A stretch of 15,135 bases of DNA from an uncultured Succinivibrio sp. (lineage in GTDB: Bacteria; Pseudomonadota; Gammaproteobacteria; Enterobacterales; Succinivibrionaceae). The DNA lies in assembly GCA_900754255.1 (NCBI GenBank), contig CAAECI010000126.1:1-15135 (forward strand), read 5' to 3'. The notes under the pieces were generated by a model. It saw nothing but the letters and a program-made list of their open reading frames with translations. It was not told where the DNA came from and did no database searches. Shown piece after piece: positions 5,634 to 12,850 of this stretch; within the stretch, counting starts at the first letter, position 1; each line of letters starts with the position of its first letter. The position numbers and the translations under genes were made by a program.

Positions 5634-7010
5634 ATGGCAACAAGAGAACACTTTTCGTCCAGATTCGGATTTGTGCTAATTGCCGCAGGATGTGCCATCG
5701 GCCTTGGAAATGTCTGGCGGTTTCCATTCATAGTAGGTCAATATGGCGGGGCTTTGTTCGTCCTAATATATATATTCTTTTTATTGGCTTGCGGCTTACC
5801 TCTTCTAACTATGGAGCTTGCAGTAGGAAGAGCTTCAAGGCGAAGTCTTGCCAGATCCTTTGAGATTTTGGAGCAACCCGGGGCTCGCCTGCACGTTAAT
5901 AAATATTGGATGATAGCCGGCAATTACGTGCTCATGTCTTTTTATACGGTGGTGGCCGGTTGGATGCTTTATTACGCTATTAAAGGATTTACTGGCGAAT
6001 TTGGTATAAACTCAACCTCCGATCAAGCTGCTCTGGCTTTTACTTCAATGCTGGCATCTCCGGCTGATATGCTAATTAATATGATCGCAGTTACTGCCTT
6101 GGGCTTCGGAGTCTGTGCCATGGGTTTACGCAAAGGCGTTGAGCGTATTACTAAGCCCATGATGATTCTTCTCTTCGTGCTATTGGTCTTTTTGGCTTGC
6201 CATTCATTCTTTTTAGACGGATTTCAGCAAGGGCTGAGCTATTATCTTTCACCTAATTTTGAGATTTTTAAGTCCAAGCCTTTATTTGAGATTTTGTCTG
6301 CAGCAATGGCGCAGGCTTTTTTTACTCTTTCGATAGGTATTGGCGCTATTCAAATCTTTGCTACTTATTCGGGATCGTCCCATACTCTGCTTACTGAGGC
6401 GGTGAATATTGCCGTACTTGATACCTTGGTTGCATTACTGTCAGGACTTATCATTTTTCCTGCCTGTTTCAGTTACGGGGTTGAACCCGATCAAGGTCCC
6501 AGTTTGATTTTTATCACGCTGGTATCCATTTTCTCGCACATGGATCTCGGATGGCTTTGGGGAGGACTCTTCTTTCTGTTTATGGCCTTTGCATCGCTTT
6601 CGACCCTGATTGCCGTATTTGAGAACATAATAGCCATCTGCATGGAGGTGTTTAAAACCTCACGTCGTCGTGCCGTAAGCTGTAATTTTGCAATCATTCT
6701 TGTTATTTCTTTGCCTTGCTTGCTGGGCTTTAACTATTTGTCCGACTTTCATCCTTTGGGAGGGGGCAGTACATTTTTAGATCTTGAGGATTTTATAATA
6801 TCTGACAATATCCTCCCATTCGGAGCATTGTTCTACGTATTGTTCGTTACCTTAAAGCGTGGCTGGGGGTTTGATAAATATTTGGAAGAAACCAATCGCG
6901 GCAGCGGACTAAAGATGCCATATTGGTGTAAAAATTATTTTCGTTTTGTGTTGCCGGTAGTAATTGTCGTGCTGGTAGCTAATTGTTATGTAACGGTGTT
7001 TGCAAACTAA
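5634..7010 (+). CDS. Sodium-dependent transporter, NSS/SNF family (copy 1)
   Basis: Predicted inner-membrane symporter of the LeuT/MhsT/Tyt1 group, which uses the sodium gradient to import amino acids or amines. It has 458 residues and about 11 membrane segments, without the twelfth of LeuT, as in many bacterial members. TM1 carries AGCAIGLGNVWRFPF; A21 and N26 correspond to the Na1-site residues A22 and N27 of LeuT. Y104 in TM3 matches the substrate-contacting Y108, TM6 has FFTLSIGIG (229-237), D263 in TM7 supplies an acidic residue expected of chloride-independent bacterial members, and TM8 has S323-T324 near Na2. The GQYGGA motif replaces the common NGGGAF. The start ATG follows AGGA at a normal distance. 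First of three tandem paralogs; the next gene starts one base after its stop. The substrate cannot be named from sequence. Confidence 0.93.
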   Translation: MATREHFSSRFGFVLIAAGCAIGLGNVWRFPFIVGQYGGALFVLIYIFFLLACGLPLLTMELAVGRASRRSLARSFEILEQPGARLHVNKYWMIAGNYVLMSFYTVVAGWMLYYAIKGFTGEFGINSTSDQAALAFTSMLASPADMLINMIAVTALGFGVCAMGLRKGVERITKPMMILLFVLLVFLACHSFFLDGFQQGLSYYLSPNFEIFKSKPLFEILSAAMAQAFFTLSIGIGAIQIFATYSGSSHTLLTEAVNIAVLDTLVALLSGLIIFPACFSYGVEPDQGPSLIFITLVSIFSHMDLGWLWGGLFFLFMAFASLSTLIAVFENIIAICMEVFKTSRRRAVSCNFAIILVISLPCLLGFNYLSDFHPLGGGSTFLDLEDFIISDNILPFGALFYVLFVTLKRGWGFDKYLEETNRGSGLKMPYWCKNYFRFVLPVVIVVLVANCYVTVFAN

Positions 7011-7011
7011 T

Positions 7012-8385
7012 ATGAACCAATCAAGAGAAAGCTTTTCCAGCCGGTTGGGTTTTTTGCTCATAACTGCTGGATGTGCCATAGGACTTGGCAACGTTTGGCG
7101 TTTTCCCTATATTACCGGTCAGTACGGAGGAGCGGCTTTCGTATTTATTTACATTGCCTTTTTGATCCTTGTCGGTATTCCCATGCTGTCTATAGAGCTT
7201 GCAGTCGGACGAGCCTCCAGAAAAAGCTTGGGATTGTCATTTGAGACTTTGACACCGAATTCTGGTTTTTCAAAGAACAAATATTGGATGATAGCCGGCA
7301 ACTACGTGCTCATGTCCTTTTATTCGCTGGTCACCGGCTGGATGCTTTATTACACCGTAAAGACCTTTTCGGGGGAATTTGCCCATGAAATGGATCAGGC
7401 GCAGGCAGGTGGAATATTTGCGGGTATGCTTGCTGATCCATCCATGCAGTTTGTTTGTACCTTAATAGTGACGCTTGGGTCCTTCGGGATCTGCGCAATG
7501 GGACTGCGAGGGGGGGTCGAGCGTATTGCAAAGCCTCTCATGCTTTTGCTTTTTGTACTGCTGTTGATCCTGGCCGTACGTTCGTTTACTCTTCCGGGCT
7601 TTTCTGAGGGTATGAGCTACTATTTAAAGCCCAGCCTTGAAAATATGGAAAAAGCTGGTATAGCGCAGACCCTGTCTGCAGCCATGGGACAAGCTTTCTT
7701 TACCTTGGGATTGGGAGTCGGTTCAATTCAGATATTCGGGTCCTACATGAGTAAAAAATGTTCGTTGGGGTATGAATCGGTGTTGATTGCCGTCTTGGAT
7801 ACCTGTGTGGCTTTATTGGCAGGTATTGTTATCTTCCCCGCTTGTTTTAGCTATGGTATTGAACCCGGTGCGGGACCAGGCCTGATTTTCGTCACCTTAG
7901 TGTCAGTATTTTCACATATGACGGGCGGAGTATTTTGGGGAGGATTATTTTTCCTTTTCATGCTTTTTGCTGCCGTCTCCACTTTGATAGCCGTATTTGA
8001 AAACCTGATAGGCATTAGCATGGATCTTTTCGGCATGTCCCGCATACGAGCTGTGATCCTAAACTTCTTTGCGGTGATCGTATTGGGTCTTCCCTGTATG
8101 TTTGGATACAACCTGTTAAGTGATGTGCACCCTATGGGAGGTGAGAGCACCATTCTCGACACGTACGATTTCGTTCTAAGTGAGAATATTTTACCTTTAG
8201 GTGCCATGGTCTATGTTTTATACGTGATATTAAAGCGCGGTTGGGGCTTTGATAGTTACGCTAAGGAAGTTAATACGGGTAAAGGCTTAAAGCTTCCTAA
8301 GTTCGCTCGTGTTTATTATCGTACAGTTCTTCCTTTGGTCATACTTGCTCTGTTTGTACAGGGGTATATAGGTTTTTTTAGTTAA
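7012..8385 (+). CDS. Sodium-dependent transporter, NSS/SNF family (copy 2)
   Basis: Second member of the tandem transporter set, 457 residues, with the same 11-segment pattern, TM1 GCAIGLGNVWRFPY, TM3 SFYSLVTGW, D263 in TM7 (VLDTCVALLAG) and a TM8 STLIAVFE block. TM6 reads FFTLGLGVG: G233 stands where copies 1 and 3 have Ser (S256 in LeuT), and V236 occupies the position of LeuT F259. Both are pocket positions, so substrate preference may differ. I chose the ATG at 7012, one base after the copy 1 stop. A TTG at 7000 is in frame but lies inside copy 1. There is no good Shine-Dalgarno sequence, so translation is probably coupled to copy 1. The region encoding KYWMIAGNYVLMSFY (7279-7323) is nearly identical in DNA to copy 1 (5901-5945). 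Confidence 0.92.
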   Translation: MNQSRESFSSRLGFLLITAGCAIGLGNVWRFPYITGQYGGAAFVFIYIAFLILVGIPMLSIELAVGRASRKSLGLSFETLTPNSGFSKNKYWMIAGNYVLMSFYSLVTGWMLYYTVKTFSGEFAHEMDQAQAGGIFAGMLADPSMQFVCTLIVTLGSFGICAMGLRGGVERIAKPLMLLLFVLLLILAVRSFTLPGFSEGMSYYLKPSLENMEKAGIAQTLSAAMGQAFFTLGLGVGSIQIFGSYMSKKCSLGYESVLIAVLDTCVALLAGIVIFPACFSYGIEPGAGPGLIFVTLVSVFSHMTGGVFWGGLFFLFMLFAAVSTLIAVFENLIGISMDLFGMSRIRAVILNFFAVIVLGLPCMFGYNLLSDVHPMGGESTILDTYDFVLSENILPLGAMVYVLYVILKRGWGFDSYAKEVNTGKGLKLPKFARVYYRTVLPLVILALFVQGYIGFFS

Positions 8386-8403
8386 TATCATAAGGGGTTT
8401 TTT

Positions 8404-9780
8404 ATGGCGGAGCGCAGTCAGTTCTCCTCGCGTCTGGGGTTTTTGCTCATTGCCGCAGGATGTGCTATTGGCCTTGGAAACGTATGGCGTTTCCCATATA
8501 TAACTGGACAATACGGAGGCGCCATCTTCGTTCTGATTTATCTTCTGTTTTTGCTTGGAGTTGGGGTTCCTCTTTTAACTGTAGAACTTTCCATAGGACG
8601 TGCTTCCAGACGCTCCATAGCTTATGCGTTTAATATTTTAGAGGCCCCAAAAACCAGATGGCATTTGAATAAATTCTGGTTGATCCCCGGAAGCTATATT
8701 TTGATGGCTTTCTACGGTCTCATAACTGGTTGGCTTTTGTATTACACCTATGAGTTTATTTCAGGAGGTATTACTCCTGGTTTGACTCAGGATCTCGCGG
8801 GTCAAAAATTTGGAGATCTGCTACAAAACCCCTTAACCATGTTCGTATGCATGACTACCGTTACCGTGGTTTGTTTTGTAATTGTGGGAATGGGAGTGGA
8901 GCGTGGATTGGAAAAGATCACCAAACCTTTAATGATCCTGCTTCTGGCGTTGCTAGTATTTATGTCGGTACGTTCAGTAATGCTACCTGGTTTTGCAGAG
9001 GGTATTTCTTACTATCTTAAACCTGATTTTTCAAGTATTGAAAGAAACGGTCTGATGGAAACTCTATGGGCTGCCATGGGACAAGCTTTCTTTACCTTAT
9101 CAGTAGGTCAGGGATCAATTGAAATTTTCGGAACATACATCAATAAGAAGCATTCCCTTTTATCCGAGGGCATGTGGATTGCAATATTAGATACAGTCGT
9201 GGCATTACTTGCAGGGTTCGTTATTTTTCCTGCATGCTTTAGCTACAATGTGCAACCTGATGCTGGCCCCAGTTTGCTGTTTATCACCATGTCCACCGTA
9301 TTTGCAAATATGACTGGCGGATATTTTTGGGGCATGCTTTTCTTCTTATTTATGTTAATTGCAGCCATGTCTACCCTTATAGCAGTGTATGAAAGTATTA
9401 TTGCCATATGCATGGAGGTATTTGGGATCTCGAGACCTAAATCAGTTCTTTATAATTTCTTATTTATAATGTTGATTTCCTTACCGGCCTTGTTCGGATT
9501 TAACCTGTTATCGGAGGTTCATCCATTTGGGTTTGATACCTTTATGGATCTCGAGGATTTTATTGTTTCAAACAATACTCTTCCTCTTGGATCTTTATTT
9601 ATGGTGCTGTTTATAACGGCCAAAACTGGTATGGGATGGAAGAAATATATTTCCGAGGCCAATACCGGTGTGGGCTTGAAAATTCGCAACAATAGGCTTG
9701 TATTCTGGTACTTCCACCTAGTATTACCCATTGTGATAGGCGTGTTGGTGACAGTAGGCTATATAAAAATTTTCGGTTAA
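8404..9780 (+). CDS. Sodium-dependent transporter, NSS/SNF family (copy 3)
   Basis: Third tandem paralog, 458 residues, about 11 membrane segments. TM1 has GCAIGLGNVWRFPY, TM3 AFYGLITGW, TM7 ILDTVVALLAG with D263, and TM8 AAMSTLIAVYE. TM6 reads FFTLSVGQG: a polar Gln at 236 takes the place of the hydrophobic residue in copies 1 and 2 and of LeuT F259, suggesting a more polar substrate. It starts 18 bases after copy 2 behind a clear AGGGG (8393-8397), so unlike copy 2 it has its own ribosome site. A strong terminator follows 16 bases after the stop, marking the end of the transporter operon. As with the others, amino acid or amine import is the likely role, with the substrate unknown. Confidence 0.93.
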   Translation: MAERSQFSSRLGFLLIAAGCAIGLGNVWRFPYITGQYGGAIFVLIYLLFLLGVGVPLLTVELSIGRASRRSIAYAFNILEAPKTRWHLNKFWLIPGSYILMAFYGLITGWLLYYTYEFISGGITPGLTQDLAGQKFGDLLQNPLTMFVCMTTVTVVCFVIVGMGVERGLEKITKPLMILLLALLVFMSVRSVMLPGFAEGISYYLKPDFSSIERNGLMETLWAAMGQAFFTLSVGQGSIEIFGTYINKKHSLLSEGMWIAILDTVVALLAGFVIFPACFSYNVQPDAGPSLLFITMSTVFANMTGGYFWGMLFFLFMLIAAMSTLIAVYESIIAICMEVFGISRPKSVLYNFLFIMLISLPALFGFNLLSEVHPFGFDTFMDLEDFIVSNNTLPLGSLFMVLFITAKTGMGWKKYISEANTGVGLKIRNNRLVFWYFHLVLPIVIGVLVTVGYIKIFG

Positions 9781-9795
9781 CCAATTAATTTCATG

Positions 9796-9835
9796 AAAAA
9801 CACTCTCAGATTTTGGAATTTGAGAGTGTTTTTTT
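9796..9835 (+). terminator. Strong terminator of the transporter operon
   Basis: A perfect 13-bp stem, AAAAACACTCTCA (9796-9808) with TGAGAGTGTTTTT (9821-9833), is followed by further T. The A-run before the stem means it could also end transcription arriving on the other strand. Confidence 0.92.
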
Positions 9836-9932
9836 ATTCTGCGTTAAACTCTTAGGAAAATAAAAGTATGAAAGATCTATTGAAGAAATTTTAGCTCGGA
9901 ATTTTTGTTGCAGTTGACGGTGAAGTACTATT

Positions 9933-12203
9933 ATGAAAAAAATTTTAGCGAAGAAAAATAAATCGTTTGCAAGCACATGTTTTAGTTTATGTGCAACAGG
10001 TTGCATAGGTCTCATAACTTTTGCGCAGACTGCAGTTTATGCGTCACCTGCTGGATATGGCCAAATTCGTCCTTATGCAGAGGTACAAAGTACAGCGCAG
10101 AATCAAACAAATTCTAAACTTGCCCGAGAAGACAAAAAAAATAATGCGGTATCTAAAAAAAATAATAATGTCAGAAGTAACAAAGCGAGTTCTTCTAGGC
10201 AATCCATAAGCAACCGTCGTTCCCATCAGGGGAATTCGGCTAAGACGTCAGTACCGACCATGCGTATTCCTTCTGCAACTGTAGACAGTCCTGTTTCGGA
10301 CGGATATATAAGCTATGACGCAGTTTCTCAAAAACGAAGGGAAGCATATGTCGAGGCCAAAGATTTGGCACGCTCAGGTGATGAAAAAGGTGTCAGAACA
10401 TATAAAGAAGGAATTTTAAAGGACTATGCCCTGAATGTTTACCTTGATTATTACCTGTTACAGTCAAACGTTGCACCTGAAAATTTTTCTGCGGCGTTGT
10501 CTTTTGTACGTAAGGACGAGGATCACGAACTGTCCCTTATGATTAGTGACCTTTATGCCGATAAAATGGGAGCTTTAGGGAAATATGCATTTGTGCTTGA
10601 AATCATGGGACGAGATCCTCACCAAGGCAGTATGCCTGACGAGCTAAATGTAAAACAAAAAGCCCGTCAGTGCCGTTGGTATGAGGCTTCATTGATGCAG
10701 AACAAAGCCGGAGAGGCGGCCGTAAGCTTTGCAACTGCACTTTATGTGTCGGCAAAACCCTATCCTGAGGCCTGTTCAGGCTTGATAGGAGCATGGTCGG
10801 CCAAGGGATATATGACGAATGCTTCAAAGGCCAGACGTTTTCAAAATCTGCTGATTAAAAGAAATGTTGGGGATAATGAGCTAAAAACCGCAGCACATGA
10901 ACTTGAAGGAGATGAGGGTATGGCTGCCGTAAAGGCGGCAGAGTTGCGCAGTGAACCTGAAAGATATGCTGATTTGGACGATCGAAGGGCAAGGGTTCTA
11001 TCCTTTGAACGCTTTGCTTCGCTAAATCCTCAAGACGCAGCACGGCAGCTCGATCTCTTTGAAAATGAATGCAGACCTACCTCCACAGAAAAGCACGAGA
11101 TCCTTAGGATCATTGCAGCAGGGCGTTTGGGGAACCAGAGCGATGAGAGCGATCTTATTTGGGTGGATGAAAATCTTCCGGCGGCCTTATGGACGGAGGG
11201 GTTGATTGAAAAACGCTTACGTCGGGCCATATGGTTTAGACAGTGGAAATATATTGTTCCGCTTATCGAGGCCATGGGAGATACGGGACGTAACGGGATT
11301 AATTGGCAGTATTGGAAGGGACGAGCTCTGATCAATACGGGGAAAAAACAGGAAGGCTTGGAGCTTTTACGCAAGGTAGCGCATGATCGTTCCTTTTTTG
11401 GATTTGCAGCAGCACAGCTTATGGGTATGCACCCTTATTACGGCAATAGCAGTTTAAAACGCAGTGACAAATTACCGGATACTCTCGGTGACGTTGCAGC
11501 GGTAAAAAGATTTTTTGAATTATACGCTATGAATGATCCGGCTAGATTTATCGAATGGCGAGAAATAGCCTTAAACACTGATGATGAAACAGCTTTGTTT
11601 TTAGCCGAATGGGCTCTGCGGACGGGCGAACATCAGCTGGCAATTTCAGCAGTGACGACAGGAATGCGCTGGGATGCATTGGATTACCGCTTTCCACAAT
11701 CATATTTAAATCTGTATAAATCACATGCTGTGTCAAGTGGAGTATCCTTGGCTTATCTTTACGGGATATCTCGTCAGGAGAGCATGCTAAATCCCGTCGT
11801 ACGCTCACCTGTAGGAGCAGTAGGGCTTATGCAGCTGATGCCAGCTACAGCCAAGACGGTTGCAAAAAAGAACGGCTGGCGTTATCAGGGGAGCGGAGCG
11901 CTTACTGATCCAGATACCAATATTCGATACGGGGCGGCTTATTTAAACGAATTACTTGGCAAATTTAAAGACAATAGGGTTCTGGCCTCAGCTGGATACA
12001 ACGCCGGTCCAGGACGTGTGGCACGTTGGAAGTCTAAAGACGGAATGAAACGCGATGCTTTTATGTATATTGAAAATATTCCTTTTAACGAAACGCGAAC
12101 ATATGTACAGCGTGTTCTTTTCTACACGGCTGTCTATGAAAAGCTTCTGAGCGGACGCAATATTCCCTTGCTATCGGAAAGCGAGCGTAATTTTAGCTAT
12201 TAA
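9933..12203 (+). CDS. slt: Soluble lytic murein transglycosylase, Slt70 type
   Basis: Slt70-type enzymes cleave the MurNAc-GlcNAc bond of peptidoglycan in the periplasm, forming 1,6-anhydro ends. The 756-residue product starts with a signal peptide (KK-rich start, hydrophobic core, likely cleavage after VYA at residue 37). A low-complexity K/N/S-rich spacer runs from about 45 to 120 and makes the protein longer than E. coli Slt70 (645). Residues of about 130-590 look like the helical superhelix domain. The C-terminal SLT domain has catalytic E616 in GISRQES, then SPVGAVGLMQLMPATA (625-640) and AGYNAGPGRVARW (Y689-N690). The ATG at 9933 has only a modest ribosome site (GGTG). The gene is flanked by the transporter terminator and tRNA-Leu and is probably transcribed alone; I see no convincing promoter in 9836-9932. 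Homology is certain in the C-terminal domain; the symbol rests on overall layout. Confidence 0.92.
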   Translation: MKKILAKKNKSFASTCFSLCATGCIGLITFAQTAVYASPAGYGQIRPYAEVQSTAQNQTNSKLAREDKKNNAVSKKNNNVRSNKASSSRQSISNRRSHQGNSAKTSVPTMRIPSATVDSPVSDGYISYDAVSQKRREAYVEAKDLARSGDEKGVRTYKEGILKDYALNVYLDYYLLQSNVAPENFSAALSFVRKDEDHELSLMISDLYADKMGALGKYAFVLEIMGRDPHQGSMPDELNVKQKARQCRWYEASLMQNKAGEAAVSFATALYVSAKPYPEACSGLIGAWSAKGYMTNASKARRFQNLLIKRNVGDNELKTAAHELEGDEGMAAVKAAELRSEPERYADLDDRRARVLSFERFASLNPQDAARQLDLFENECRPTSTEKHEILRIIAAGRLGNQSDESDLIWVDENLPAALWTEGLIEKRLRRAIWFRQWKYIVPLIEAMGDTGRNGINWQYWKGRALINTGKKQEGLELLRKVAHDRSFFGFAAAQLMGMHPYYGNSSLKRSDKLPDTLGDVAAVKRFFELYAMNDPARFIEWREIALNTDDETALFLAEWALRTGEHQLAISAVTTGMRWDALDYRFPQSYLNLYKSHAVSSGVSLAYLYGISRQESMLNPVVRSPVGAVGLMQLMPATAKTVAKKNGWRYQGSGALTDPDTNIRYGAAYLNELLGKFKDNRVLASAGYNAGPGRVARWKSKDGMKRDAFMYIENIPFNETRTYVQRVLFYTAVYEKLLSGRNIPLLSESERNFSY

Positions 12204-12265
12204 CTATTAAGAAGTAACGCTACGCGTAAAAAAAATAAGCAAAAAAAATGAAATTAGAAAAAAAT

Positions 12266-12291
12266 TTTTTATGCTGTAAACGGCATAAAAA
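12266..12291. terminator. AT-rich stem-loop after slt, possible terminator
   Basis: TTTTTATGC (12266-12274) pairs perfectly with GCATAAAAA (12283-12291) around loop TGTAAACG. On the plus strand no T-run follows directly, so as the slt terminator it would be imperfect; on the minus strand a long T-run does follow. It is the only termination candidate in the very AT-rich gap 12204-12345, which otherwise shows nothing recognisable. Confidence 0.4.
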
Positions 12292-12345
12292 TCAATTTTC
12301 GAACGGGCTTAAATGTAAAGTAGATTAAAAAATATAAAAAAAATC

Positions 12346-12373
12346 TTTACAAGAATTAATAATCTGTTATCAT
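12346..12373 (+). promoter_or_regulatory. Promoter of tRNA-Leu
   Basis: TTTACA (12346-12351), a 16-base spacer, and TATCAT (12368-12373). The predicted start around 12380 leaves a 5' leader of about 13 bases before the mature tRNA. Confidence 0.6.
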
Positions 12374-12392
12374 AAGCCTCGTTAAATGAGTT

Positions 12393-12477
12393 GCCCGGGT
12401 GGTGGAATTGGTAGACACGCTACTTTGAGGGGGTAGTTCTTAACCGAGTAAGAGTTCAAGTCTCTTTCCGGGCACCA
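12393..12477 (+). tRNA. tRNA-Leu (anticodon GAG)
   Basis: Acceptor stem GCCCGGG with TCCGGGC (one G-U pair), discriminator A, and an encoded CCA at the end. The D-arm GTGGAATTGGTAGACAC is the leucine type. Anticodon stem CTACT / GGTAG encloses loop TTGAGGG with GAG at 12427-12429, reading CUC and CUU codons. The T-arm is AAGAG-TTCAAGT-CTCTT. The variable arm is short for a class II tRNA, about 13 bases with a 3-bp stem. At 85 bases it is otherwise standard and resembles E. coli leuU. It has its own promoter and terminator, a single-gene unit. Confidence 0.96.
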
Positions 12478-12498
12478 TTTAAAATGAACAAATAAGAT

Positions 12499-12531
12499 AC
12501 CGTCAGGAGTAAAAGCCCGACGGTTTTTTTT
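12499..12531 (+). terminator. Terminator of tRNA-Leu
   Basis: ACCGTC (12499-12504) pairs with GACGGT (12519-12524), extended inward by GG/CC across an A-C mismatch, followed by an eight-base T-run. It begins 22 bases after the tRNA CCA. Confidence 0.9.
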
Positions 12532-12765
12532 GATCTTAAGGCAAATAAAGTCTATGATCTTTCCTCGTCGGGATTTCATCCTTAGCGTAAATTATTCCCG
12601 AAGCAAAAAATTGCAAACTGCCTTGGCAGGTCACAAATAAAGTCCGCATGCGGTTTGATAATAGCTCCTGCTTGAGAAGAAATTTATGACGATCCCCGCT
12701 TATGACATTCATTTTTAAACGAAATGGATGTCTAGATCTGCCTTAAGCAAACTAGAGCAGGTCAG

Positions 12766-12796
12766 ATCTTCCGCATGAAGCGGAGATGTATTTTTT
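12766..12796 (+). terminator. Terminator-like hairpin in the prfC leader
   Basis: TCCGC (12770-12774) and GCGGA (12780-12784) enclose ATGAA. ATC (12766-12768) with GAT (12785-12787) can extend the stem past a bulged T, and six T begin after three further bases (12791-12796). Its 5' extension shares bases with the 3' arm of the preceding hairpin, so the two are partly exclusive. It could be an attenuator or the end of a small RNA. Confidence 0.45.
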
Positions 12797-12814
12797 ACAA
12801 CCTAAAATTTGCTG

Positions 12815-12838
12815 TCCCGCAGTTTCGCAGCGGGAGGA
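12815..12838 (+). promoter_or_regulatory. Hairpin overlapping the prfC Shine-Dalgarno sequence
   Basis: TCCCGC (12815-12820) pairs with GCGGGA (12830-12835) around a 9-base loop. The 3' arm covers the first half of GGGAGG (12832-12837), the only good ribosome site before the prfC ATG at 12851. The 13-base spacing from that site to the ATG is rather long. Closing this hairpin would hamper initiation. Confidence 0.5.
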
Positions 12839-12850
12839 TAACGTCAAATC

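Larger units (their letters stand above)
12532..12850 (+). other. Gene-free, hairpin-rich region upstream of prfC
   Basis: 319 bases without a credible gene. In order it holds an inverted repeat TCGGGA (12568-12573) / TCCCGA (12596-12601), GCAA-AAAA-TTGC (12603-12614), CTGCCTTGGCAG (12619-12630) and the palindrome CCGCATGCGG (12644-12653). An 11-bp stem with one G-U follows (12704-12714 with 12722-12732), then a 10-bp stem with one bulge (12734-12743 with 12759-12769), a terminator-like hairpin (12766-12796) and a hairpin abutting the prfC ribosome site (12815-12835). TCCGCATG occurs twice (12643, 12770). I found no clear promoter: GATAAT at 12657-12662 lacks a -35. The 3' half looks like a structured RNA leader or small RNA. 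Confidence 0.5.

Noticed and set aside
5594..5863. Overlapping 89-codon frame at the start of transporter copy 1
   Set aside because: It is an out-of-frame shadow that starts within the pnp terminator hairpin.
7000..7011. TTG start for transporter copy 2
   Set aside because: It lies inside the copy 1 coding end and adds four residues not matching the other copies; the ATG at 7012 is better.
12382..12579. Minus-strand frame of 65 codons with a CLPIPPPGQ motif
   Set aside because: It is the antisense of tRNA-Leu. This is a familiar spurious translation of the tRNA rather than a protein.
12600..12700. 4.5S (SRP) RNA because of the sequence CTGCCTTGG
   Set aside because: Only a short match on the minus strand. 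The conserved GGAAGGAAGCAGCC core is missing.
12702..12746. 14-codon leader peptide upstream of prfC
   Set aside because: No ribosome site, no run of regulatory codons, and it coincides with the hairpin arms.
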